Assembly: GCA_905210845.1 (NCBI GenBank)
Contig: CAJLYG010000094.1
Coordinates: 1-11,099, forward strand
From: an uncultured Prevotella sp.
GTDB taxonomy: Bacteria; Bacteroidota; Bacteroidia; Bacteroidales; Bacteroidaceae
Reading direction: 5' to 3'
DNA: 11,099 bases
This document shows, piece by piece, positions 1 through 6,071 of this stretch. The notes beneath the pieces were generated by a model. It was not told where the DNA came from and made no database searches. It saw nothing but the letters and a program-made list of their open reading frames with translations. The translations under genes and the position numbers were made by a program. Every line of letters begins with the position of its first letter. Position 1 is the stretch's first letter.

Positions 1-88
1 CTGTATTTCAATTAATTCAAAGAGCGATTAGTCCACTTTAACGGGACAGTAGTGAAATAGAATATTTCTAAAAAAATAAGGCTATTTG
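1..88. other. Left flank of the insertion sequence, no intact gene
   Basis: This AT-rich stretch has stops in all three plus-strand frames. One frame (3-41) could be the last dozen codons of a gene ending TAA at 39-41, but it is too short to identify. It does not encode the missing N-terminal half of the HNH endonuclease found on the other side of the insertion sequence, and its last 8 bases do not match the 8 bases after the right end of the element. Confidence 0.4.
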
Positions 89-158
89 GGCGCACCCGAC
101 AAACCCTGTGGAGGCGGATGTGGCCTGCTAACCTAAAAACCGTCGACAGACGATACAT
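89..158 (+). repeat. Left terminal inverted repeat of the IS
   Basis: These 70 bases are the near reverse complement of 1637-1705. Differences are a run-length change in the T/A tract, a couple of substitutions and a 2-base gap (CCACATCCGCC versus CCACCCGCC on the strand read towards the right end). The outermost 12 bases, GGCGCACCCGAC, are identical at both ends. Confidence 0.9.
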
Positions 159-175
159 AAAATAAAAAATAGTAG

Positions 176-183
176 TACCTTTG
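176..183 (+). promoter_or_regulatory. Possible -7 box of the transposase promoter
   Basis: TACCTTTG matches the Bacteroidetes TAnnTTTG element. It lies just inside the left end of the IS and only a few bases before the ATG at 188, so transcription from it would be nearly leaderless, or the true start is the ATG at 212. No clear TTTG is seen at the expected upstream spacing. Confidence 0.35.
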
Positions 184-187
184 TGTC

Positions 188-589
188 ATGACCCATAAGA
201 ATCGAATAAACATGTATGAAGGATTGGCATCGTACTTCCTTCCCCCAGGTGTCCTTGAATATTTTGAAGTGACTGACTTTGCAGAAGAGACGGTTTCTTC
301 AAAGGATTTACTTTACTCCACCATTCTTCACATCTATCTTGACGAGCGCGACAACCGCACTCCGGACATGACGGGTTCCGTAAGCAATGGCTTTAGTGAG
401 GAGTCCTGTCTGAAGGACTTCCCAGCCCGTGACAAGAAGACGGTGCTCCATGTCCGCCGCCGTCGCTGGACTATGCCGGACGGAACAACAAAGTTCGTTG
501 ATTTAAGCAACAAGATACAACTGAGATACCAGTGTACGCGATATTCGGAAGATTTCGCGCTTTTTTTAAACAAGGCGGATGGAAAATGA
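188..589 (+). CDS. ISAon1-family transposase N-terminal region protein (orfA)
   Basis: This 133-residue protein has the leucine/proline-rich start typical of the small first ORF of ISAon1-like elements: the segment YFLPPGVLEYFEV at about residues 16-28 resembles the usual LLPxxLLxYFxL pattern. The family is thought to supply an N-terminal DNA-binding part that works with the separately encoded DDE protein. A basic tail (VRRRRWTMPDG, residues 89-99) fits DNA contact. The frame is intact and overlaps the second frame by 11 bases, suggesting coupled translation. The start could be the ATG at 188 or at 212, because the candidate promoter box ends at 183. Since the second frame is broken, this product probably has no function in this copy. 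Confidence 0.75.
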   Translation: MTHKNRINMYEGLASYFLPPGVLEYFEVTDFAEETVSSKDLLYSTILHIYLDERDNRTPDMTGSVSNGFSEESCLKDFPARDKKTVLHVRRRRWTMPDGTTKFVDLSNKIQLRYQCTRYSEDFALFLNKADGK

Positions 590-1663
590 GACCGTTACGG
601 CTCGTTCCATAGGCTACACGTACATGATAAACAGCTCCACGTTTGCCAAGAGATATAAGGACACATTGAGTAACTACGAGGGCTGGAACCAGAAGAAGCA
701 TGCCGCAGATTGGATTTTGCTCCCCCAGGACGCAGGCACGGAATACGGAATAGACGAGACATCATTGCAAGGCGAACTCTATACCATTCTCCACAACAAT
801 GACGGGCATGGGGGCAAGGGGTCAGTCGTAGCGGTGTCAAGGGTACAACCCCGTGCGATGTACTTAAAGTTCTAATGCAGTTGCCTGGGAGTGAGCGCAA
901 TAAGGTCAAAAGCGTTACGATGGACCTCTCGGACAGCATGCGTGCAATAGTCAAGGGTGCGTTTCACAAGGCAATGGCAATACGCGACTGCTTTCATGTG
1001 GTTAGACGCGGCGGAGAAGCATGCGAGGAGATCCGGCTGCGCTTGAAAAGAGATGCCGTCAGGAAACTGAAAAAGGAAAAGGCCGAGTTCCGCAAACGTC
1101 TCGAGCGTCTTGCCGCGCAAAGAAAGGCATACCGTGAAAGGATGAGGGCAAAGCATGGAAAGAATTGGAGGAAAAGCAAACGTGGGAAAAAGCCACAGCG
1201 ACTCAACACCCGTTTCATTCCATCACGACTTGACAATGGCGAGACACTCGTAGAAGCGCTTACACGTTGCAGTAAGCAACTTACTATGAGCCGTGATAAA
1301 TGGAGCAAGTCACAAGAGAGAAGGGTGAAAATACTGTTCAGCCTTTATCCAAAACTTGAGGAGGCATACAATCTTATCAATTCTCTCAGGGCTATCTTCC
1401 GCAACGACCAACTGGACAAGGAAAGCGCAAAGGTCAAGTTTAAAAAGTGGTACGACAAGGTAGCCGAATGCACACTGCGCGAAGTGAAGTCTGTTCGTGA
1501 CACAATCAAGTTCTATGAGGACGAGATACTCAACTATTTTATTGAAAGACAGACTAACGCTTCAGCAGAATCGCTCAACTCCAAGATTAAATGCTTCCGT
1601 GCACAAGTGAAAGGTGTCAGCGACATACCTTTCTTCATGTATCGTCTGTCGACGGTTTTTTGG
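579..1663 (+). pseudogene. ISAon1/ISL3-type DDE transposase (orfB), frameshifted and without its stop
   Basis: The first part (579-875, 98 residues) holds IDETSLQGELYTI, the first catalytic Asp region, and then runs into TAA. Homology-like reading resumes in another frame: from about 836 the codons read VKGTTPCDVLKVLMQLPG, continuing into VTMDLSDSM, the RDCFHV segment (family DRFHV, here Arg to Cys) and NASAESLNSKIK with the catalytic Glu. GTAGCGGTGTCAAGG therefore looks like a sequence missing one base near 835. A lysine/arginine-rich insert lies at about residues 60-110 of the second part. The C-terminus, PFFMYRLSTVF, is followed by TGG instead of a stop, so the frame continues through the inverted repeat into the neighbouring gene. 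Identity is by recognised motifs. The frameshift is inferred from the expected family sequence, not from an alignment. Confidence 0.85.
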
Positions 1664-1705
1664 ATTAGCAGGCCACCCGCCTCCACAGGGTTTGTCGGGT
1701 GCGCC
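1637..1705 (-). repeat. Right terminal inverted repeat of the IS
   Basis: This is the partner of the left repeat. It overlaps the last codons of the transposase frame (the residues MYRLSTVF are encoded inside it). A TGG codon at 1661-1663 sits where the transposase would be expected to end. The left repeat read in the same direction has AGG at the matching place, which suggests the intact element had TAG there. Confidence 0.88.
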
Positions 1706-2629
1706 ACTAACCGTGCAAATAACAGACCAGAAAATCTTCGATGGGTTACCAAGTTGGAAAATGCATTGAATAATCCAATCACCCGTGCAAAAATTATATA
1801 TATCTGTGGTAGCATAGAAAACTTTCTGAAAGATCCGACGGTTCTATATATGACACCTGTTTCAGACAAGAACTTTGGTTGGATGCGTACGGTTTCTAAA
1901 GAAGAGGCTAAAATTTCTAAAGAGAGATTAGAAGAGTGGGCAAAAGAGACCCCTGAAGAACTTCATGTAAAGGCAGAAAGGACAGGTGAGCCTATAGATG
2001 AATGGATTTTTTCACCTATAGGAAAAAGACATGGCATATTCGAAGATGATGAAAAGCCGTTCGACTTTTCTAAGTTGCCTAAAGTGCAAGTTAAAGATAA
2101 TGATTTAAAGGAAACTGCAATTACTAAGCAAATTCAAAAGATAAAATCTTCTAATGCAGAGGTTTCTGAAGTGAAAACGGTTAATGACTATTATCAAAGC
2201 CCTTCACAGCCGCAAACTTCAGATTTAGATGTTATTCAACCTGAACATATAATTACGGATTCTCTAACTCCTAATGCCAAGCAAGACTATTGGTTTACAC
2301 CTACTGAGTTTCCTTTCTGTCCTAAGGATATGTCTATCGAGGAATATTTTAATAACATCAAAATAGGAGGCATTTTTAGTAAGAATACTAGGAAAATAGG
2401 GATCGTAGTAGACAAAGAATGGATAAAAGAAGGCGAAGTATTTGTAGTTCTCGCCAAAGATGAAAATGCATTTAATCCATGGATGCCATCTCCTATATAC
2501 ATTAAAGATGGCTTCTTCGTTCATAGAAATGGAGGAGCATATTATTTGGAAAGTATTGCAAGAAAAGTTATCAAAGAAATGAAAGGGGAAAAAGTCGAAT
2601 ATGACGATATAGAAGAAGCTTTTATGTAG
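1706..2629 (+). pseudogene. HNH endonuclease, 3' fragment fused in frame to the transposase
   Basis: Directly after the IS end the frame reads NRANNRPENLRWVTKLENA, the last part of an HNH endonuclease domain as found in homing-type (NUMOD4/HNH) nucleases. The two leading histidines and any NUMOD part are missing. The rest resembles the long C-terminal region of Bacteroides HNH proteins: ICGSIENFLKDP, then FGWMRTVSKEEA, a linker rich in charged and Ser/Asn residues, then LTPNAKQDYWFTPTEFPFCP and a terminal domain with FFVHRNGG. About 307 codons remain, ending TAG at 2627-2629. With the catalytic His lost, nuclease activity is not expected. Codon use is more AT-rich than in the IS. The open frame from the transposase side (875-2629, 584 codons) is continuous, so a chimeric protein is theoretically possible, but there is no sign it is useful. 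Confidence 0.75.
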
Positions 2630-2659
2630 GAAAAGTATTCATAATAAAAGAAATTCATT

Positions 2660-2703
2660 AAGTCTTTTGACTCACAAATAGCTATGGGCCAAAGGACTTT
2701 TTT
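2660..2703 (+). terminator. Rho-independent terminator after the HNH fragment
   Basis: A 10-bp stem pairs AAGTCTTTTG (2660-2669) with CAAAGGACTT (2690-2699), including one G-U pair. It has a 20-base loop and leads into a run of six T at 2698-2703. It lies about 30 bases after the TAG of the HNH fragment, as expected for the end of that transcript. Confidence 0.7.
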
Positions 2704-2909
2704 CATTCAAATAAGACAGTCCAAGGCTCGCCTACACGGTTGACAATCGCACGTGGTAGGAACAATCCCAATTCGTCTTGTCACCATGAGTAGCCTTCAG
2801 CACGGGCAACAGCCCTGCCGTCTTATGCTGGGCCATGGCCTTAAACAAGTTCTTTCTTCAACTCATAGTTGACATGGGGCTTTTTTGCAGTATTCCTCTT
2901 TTTTGTCAA
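2703..2909 (-). pseudogene. Possible decayed reading frame, product unknown
   Basis: On the minus strand three short stretches in different frames follow one another without an intact ORF. They are 2909-2841 (starts LTKKRNTAKKPHV), 2842-2732 (contains KAMAQHKTAGLLPVLKA) and a last one ending TGA at 2703 (contains GLFLPRAIVNRVGEPW). They look protein-like and could be one gene with two frameshifts. I do not recognise the family. This is the place where the AbiEii toxin partner of the adjacent antitoxin would normally begin, but I see no nucleotidyltransferase motif. The composition could also arise by chance. Confidence 0.22.
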
Positions 2910-2925
2910 CGCGTAATTATAATAA

Positions 2926-3534
2926 CTATTCATAAAAGCTCTTTATTATTTTCCTAATCCATGCTGGCATCAGCTTATAATCAGCCTCAATGCTCTTCTC
3001 GTTGATGGCAGAGAATACCTTTTGGAGTTGTTTCAAATGTTCCTCATTGACATTGGTCTCGCCTATCTCCTTCAATGCAAATGTAGCCAGTTGGGCTGTC
3101 TTGCTCACGAATGCAAGGTTCTTTGGGACTGTATGCTTGAACGTTATGATTCTGTTGTTACCGAGCTTAATCTTTCTTGGTGATCCGTCTGTCAGGAAGA
3201 CCACATTCATAGGCACCTGGGTAGATAGTCCGAGAAGGTTCATGGCATAAGCACCAGTCGGTGCAATATGTGCCTTGTCTCTCTTTGCTACCTGTAAGGC
3301 AACTTCTTCGACAGAAGGATATAACACGCCGAGTCCAAGTTCCTTGTCTATCTTCGGATATAAGTAAATGCCGTTGGCAAGTCTTATGATAACAGCATCG
3401 TTGGTCAACAGCTCCAAAGATTTGGAGACAGACTTGATGTCACCATAGGACACAAAGCTGTTCGGAAAGAATATAGATCCCCTTCCGCACTTCTTTAAAT
3501 TGTTAACAATCCGTTTACCAATGTTCTCCTCCAT
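2926..3534 (-). CDS. DUF6088 / AbiEi-type antitoxin, orphan
   Basis: This 202-residue protein has the layout of DUF6088/AbiEi antitoxins of type IV toxin-antitoxin pairs: an N-terminal winged-helix region (about 1-60) ending in RLANGIYLYPKID, a conserved-looking middle with YPSVEEVALQVAKRD and APTGAYAMNLLGL, and a helical C-terminus. In known AbiE pairs AbiEi represses its own operon through the winged helix, and its C-terminal region counteracts the AbiEii nucleotidyltransferase toxin. The start ATG at 3534 sits 22 bases after a well-formed promoter box. The partner toxin would be expected at lower coordinates, overlapping or directly after the TAG at 2926-2928, but only about 220 bases of fragmentary sequence and a terminator follow. 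The antitoxin frame itself looks whole. Family assignment is by motif recognition. A related winged-helix regulator is the alternative. Confidence 0.78.
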   Translation of the reverse strand: MEENIGKRIVNNLKKCGRGSIFFPNSFVSYGDIKSVSKSLELLTNDAVIIRLANGIYLYPKIDKELGLGVLYPSVEEVALQVAKRDKAHIAPTGAYAMNLLGLSTQVPMNVVFLTDGSPRKIKLGNNRIITFKHTVPKNLAFVSKTAQLATFALKEIGETNVNEEHLKQLQKVFSAINEKSIEADYKLMPAWIRKIIKSFYE

Positions 3535-3555
3535 ATATCAAACACTATTTTGTCG

Positions 3556-3587
3556 CAAATTTACGATATTTTTTCGACCACAACAAA
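3556..3587 (-). promoter_or_regulatory. Bacteroidetes-type promoter of the AbiEi-like gene
   Basis: Read on the minus strand this is TTTG (3587-3584), 20 bases, then TAAATTTG (3563-3556), matching the Bacteroidetes -33/-7 consensus. Transcription would begin about 15-20 bases before the ATG at 3534. The promoter overlaps the upstream end of an open frame on the opposite strand. Confidence 0.7.
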
Positions 3588-3600
3588 TATTACATTAGTT

Positions 3601-3723
3601 TTTCCGGCTGCAGTTGACTGGAATTTCAACCATAATGATGATCCGGATCCTGTGTATCCTTATAAATGTGCCTATTGTCACAAATTTCATATAGTTCATC
3701 ATGGGTATTACCGATATTTCTAA
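3601..3723 (+). pseudogene. 3' remnant of a small Cys/His-rich (zinc-ribbon-like) gene
   Basis: Forty codons read through to TAA at 3721-3723. The end, YPYKCAYCHKFHIVHHGYYR, resembles the C-x2-C-x2-[FW]-H metal-binding motif found at the ends of small phage and plasmid proteins. No ATG or GTG opens the frame: the same frame continues left through the AbiEi promoter without a convincing start, so the 5' end is probably lost. A TTG at 3550 is possible but has no visible ribosome-binding site. It may instead be a short unannotated gene with an unusual start. Confidence 0.35.
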
Positions 3724-3812
3724 GGTATACCTGTTGTGCAATTAGAGATAAATATAAAGCGGATTAAACCGCAGATAGGCCACAAGTTAAAATAAAAATA
3801 ATCAATAGAATA

Positions 3813-3844
3813 TTTGGTGCTTTCAAAATATTAGGTTATCTTTG
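3813..3844 (+). promoter_or_regulatory. Promoter of the hipBA operon
   Basis: TTTG (3813-3816), 20 bases, then TATCTTTG (3837-3844) fits the Bacteroidetes sigma consensus. The implied start point, near 3850, falls beside the palindrome at 3852-3873, so a repressor bound there would block transcription. Confidence 0.7.
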
Positions 3845-3851
3845 TCGCTGT

Positions 3852-3899
3852 AAATATCAACATTATGATATTTGTAGTATATATAAGGTATAAATATCA
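3852..3899 (+). promoter_or_regulatory. Candidate HipB operator
   Basis: AAATATCA (3852-3859) and TGATATTT (3866-3873) form a perfect 8-bp inverted repeat with a 6-base spacer. A third copy of AAATATCA lies at 3892-3899. The sites lie between the promoter and hipB, where HipB-family proteins usually bind to repress their own operon. The core TATC-N8-GATA resembles the E. coli HipB site (TATCC-N8-GGATA), although the spacing is shorter. Confidence 0.55.
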
Positions 3900-3921
3900 T
3901 TAAGATGAAAGTTATTTGCTT

Positions 3922-4242
3922 ATGGCAGATCTATACGAATATTCAACACCGGAACTGGTCCGGCTACTTGGAAGCAGGTTCAGAGAATACAGGATGCGCT
4001 GCAATCTCACTCAAAGGGAAGTTGCAGAGAAGAGCGGCATCGGCTTGACCACCATTCACAAATTTGAGAGCGGATGTGCCAACAACATCTCGCTTGGAAC
4101 ATTCCTGTTGCTGTTGAAGGTGGTCGGCCGTATCAATGCCTTGGAGGAGTTGCTGCCCGACTTACCGCCATCTCCCTATCTCATGCAAGGGAATGGAAAG
4201 CAGACACAACGCATAAGACACTCAAAAGACTCTACGTTATGA
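3922..4242 (+). CDS. hipB: HipB-family antitoxin / XRE-type repressor
   Basis: This 106-residue Cro/C1-type helix-turn-helix protein is the likely antitoxin and autorepressor of the HipBA pair. The DNA-binding domain spans about residues 11-75, with LTQREVAEKSGIGLTTIHKF (29-48) forming the helix-turn-helix. The tail (81-106) is Pro/Gln/Lys-rich and probably flexible. I choose ATG at 3922 because MADLYEYSTPELV gives a normal family N-terminus. An in-frame TTG at 3916 adds only two residues. The Shine-Dalgarno signal is weak, as is common in Bacteroidetes. Its TGA (4240-4242) overlaps the hipA ATG (4239-4241) in an ATGA junction, so the two are translationally coupled. In this family HipB neutralises HipA and represses the operon, and the palindrome upstream of the gene supports this. 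Confidence 0.88.
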   Translation: MADLYEYSTPELVRLLGSRFREYRMRCNLTQREVAEKSGIGLTTIHKFESGCANNISLGTFLLLLKVVGRINALEELLPDLPPSPYLMQGNGKQTQRIRHSKDSTL

Positions 4243-5753
4243 TTACAATACTTAAGGTGATATTATGGGATGAAGAGATAGGCAGGCTTGTTTGGGATGC
4301 CCGGCGAGGGCTTTCATACTTCAACTATAACCCTCGCTTCATAAGAAAAGGTCTTGACATTGCCCCGCTCACTGCTCCACTCAAGACGTACGCAAACATG
4401 CCCATATGGGGAGAAGATGGAAAGATCTATCAACGGCTCCCATCTTTTATCGCTGACTCCCTGCCTGATTCTTGGGGTAATCAGCTCTTTGACCTTTGGC
4501 GGCAGCAGCACCATCTATCCAATGCTGACATAACTCCGCTTGACAAGCTGTCGTTTATCGGCAAACGAGGTATGGGAGCCTTGGAATTTCAGCCACAGGC
4601 ATCTAGAGAACGAAGTCCAAAGAAAATAGATATGGCCTCATTGACCGATCTCGCCGAGCGCATCTTCTCAGAAAGAGAGAACGCACGCATCATGCCCGGA
4701 GAGTCTATCACCATGCAGTCGTTGCTAACCGTCGGCACCTCCGCGGGAGGAAGACAGCCCAAGGCAATCATTGCAATCAACAGAAACAGCGGAGAGATAC
4801 GCAGTGGTCAGATAGCGGGGCTGGAGGATTACGACTATTATCTGTTGAAGTTCGGCAATACAGAATACAGCTCGGCAGAGCTTGAGATGACCTATTATGA
4901 ACTCGCAAGGAAAGCTGGGATTGACATGATGCCGTCACGTCTGTATTCCGTTAATGGCAATAGTCATTTTATGACCATGCGCTTTGACCGCAGAAACGGA
5001 AAGAAAGTCTTTACACAGACTCTTGCAGCCTTGTGTCCTGATGCGGACAGCTATGAGAAGTTGCTGGCTGTTTGTAGAAGGCTCCGCCTGCCCGAGTCGG
5101 ACTGTCAGGAGGTGTTCCGACGTATGGTGTTCAATATCCTTGCCAACAATACTGATGACCATAACAAGAATTTCACTTTCATCATGAGTGAAGACGGGAC
5201 ATGGCAACTCGCTCCTGCATACGACCTCACCTATGTACTGGACTTGGGAGGCAACCTTCCTAATGAAAACCATTGCCTGTTCATGCGTGCCAAACTCAGC
5301 AGTTTCAGCAGGGAGGATGCCGTGGCTTTTGCACATGACAACGGCATACAAAGGCCCGATGCAATTATAAGGGAAGTGGCTGAAGCCTTGAAGCAATTTC
5401 GTCCGACAGCAAAGAAAAACGGCGTAGGCGCAAGATGGGTCGGTCGTGTGGAGTCTACCATCCTCGATCATCTGAGTGCATGGGGTGAGTATGATAAGCC
5501 TACAGAATCTATTTCCACAGAGGTCAATGGCCACAGGATTTCAGATATTAGAATCGAGCAGACGTATAAAGGCAACTATCATCTGGTGGCTAATATCGAT
5601 GGTGCGCAACGTAAGTTCGTCATTGGCAAGAGCAAAAAGGAGTATGCTGAAATAGAAAGGACGGGTATTGCTAATATCACTTCCGACCGGCTCTTTGACT
5701 TGGCAAAAAAATACTTTGCGTCTACATTGGACAAGAAAAGACATAACGATTGA
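4239..5753 (+). CDS. hipA: HipA-family serine/threonine kinase toxin
   Basis: This 504-residue protein has the HipA kinase fold. The N-terminal subdomain has GRLVWDARRGLSYFNY (15-30). GKRGMGALEF (108-117) is the usual short glycine motif. TVGTSAGGRQPKAI (164-177) is the flexible P-loop-like segment, and YLLKF (201-205) supplies the likely ATP-binding Lys204. The catalytic loop is NNTDDHNKN (303-311), with Asp306 and Asn311 corresponding to E. coli HipA Asp309 and Asn314, and PAYDL (327-331) gives the metal-binding Asp329. HipA kinases phosphorylate targets such as glutamyl-tRNA synthetase in E. coli and halt growth; the target here is unknown. The usual length is about 440 residues. This one has an added C-terminal segment from about 417 with a VNGHRISDIRIEQ-type beta pattern. 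The ATG is fixed by the ATGA overlap with hipB, although the frame is open further upstream. All key residues are present, so it is probably active. Confidence 0.9.
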   Translation: MITILKVILWDEEIGRLVWDARRGLSYFNYNPRFIRKGLDIAPLTAPLKTYANMPIWGEDGKIYQRLPSFIADSLPDSWGNQLFDLWRQQHHLSNADITPLDKLSFIGKRGMGALEFQPQASRERSPKKIDMASLTDLAERIFSERENARIMPGESITMQSLLTVGTSAGGRQPKAIIAINRNSGEIRSGQIAGLEDYDYYLLKFGNTEYSSAELEMTYYELARKAGIDMMPSRLYSVNGNSHFMTMRFDRRNGKKVFTQTLAALCPDADSYEKLLAVCRRLRLPESDCQEVFRRMVFNILANNTDDHNKNFTFIMSEDGTWQLAPAYDLTYVLDLGGNLPNENHCLFMRAKLSSFSREDAVAFAHDNGIQRPDAIIREVAEALKQFRPTAKKNGVGARWVGRVESTILDHLSAWGEYDKPTESISTEVNGHRISDIRIEQTYKGNYHLVANIDGAQRKFVIGKSKKEYAEIERTGIANITSDRLFDLAKKYFASTLDKKRHND

Positions 5754-6071
5754 AGGGCTAGTAATATCTCATTTAGATTATTTGCTGTTATAGGAAAATA
5801 TGTGGTTTGCCACAGAAATTTGCTACAGTATGATATTGCTAACATAACTCACAACAGTAACACAGACCTTTTGTCTTACTTTATGCAGGATTACCAGATT
5901 TTGTACGTAACTTACAGAAAATTAGACGATCCCCATATAATAAATTATATACTATAACTTAAGCCTATAGTGTTGTCATCCTCCAAATGCAGGTGCAACA
6001 CTATAGGCATTCGCAAATTTATTAGATTACAGAATTCATTCTTCTCCTCTCAGGACGTCAGACTGCCATTA
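5754..6071. other. AT-rich gap between hipA and the integrase
   Basis: This region holds no convincing gene. The longest plus-strand frame with an ATG (5883-5957, 24 codons) has no supporting signals. The notable element is the inverted repeat at 5963-6008, described separately. No run of T marks a standard terminator for hipA. Confidence 0.6.
5963..6008. repeat. 13-bp perfect inverted repeat downstream of the integrase gene
   Basis: GCCTATAGTGTTG (5963-5975) and CAACACTATAGGC (5996-6008) are exact reverse complements around a 20-base centre. The structure begins 63 bases after the integrase stop. It could form a stable hairpin ending the integrase transcript, but neither side carries the expected T run, so it could also be a protein-binding or recombination site. 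Confidence 0.75.

Larger units (their letters stand above)
89..1705 (+). mobile_element. Degenerate ISAon1-like (ISL3-type DDE) insertion sequence
   Basis: The element is bounded by imperfect inverted repeats of 70 bp (left) and 69 bp (right), with outer ends GGCGCACCCGAC, and is about 1617 bp long. It carries two overlapping transposase frames, a small N-terminal one and a DDE catalytic one, the arrangement seen in ISAon1-like elements of Bacteroidetes. The catalytic frame is broken by a single-base frameshift and its stop appears mutated, so the copy should not be autonomous. No target-site duplication is visible: the flanking octamers are GCTATTTG on the left and ACTAACCG on the right. That points to recombination or an adjacent deletion after insertion. 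The family name rests on recognised transposase motifs. The exact element was not checked against an IS database. Confidence 0.85.

Noticed and set aside
561..569. Slippery heptamer T TTT TTA near the end of the first transposase ORF, suggesting programmed -1 frameshifting
   Set aside because: The second ORF lies in the +1 frame relative to the first, and the -1 frame hits a stop soon after the site. The overlap is better explained by separate, coupled starts.
3759..3772. GCGG-ATTAAA-CCGC mini hairpin considered as a terminator
   Set aside because: It has only four paired bases, no T run follows, and no intact gene ends just before it.
4074..4238. Upstream extension of the hipA frame
   Set aside because: It overlaps the hipB coding region. 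The ATGA junction and the HipA N-terminal motif place the start at 4239.
5883..5957. 24-codon frame starting ATG CAG GAT after hipA
   Set aside because: It is too short, lacks a ribosome-binding site and a promoter, and lies in AT-rich DNA where such frames arise by chance.
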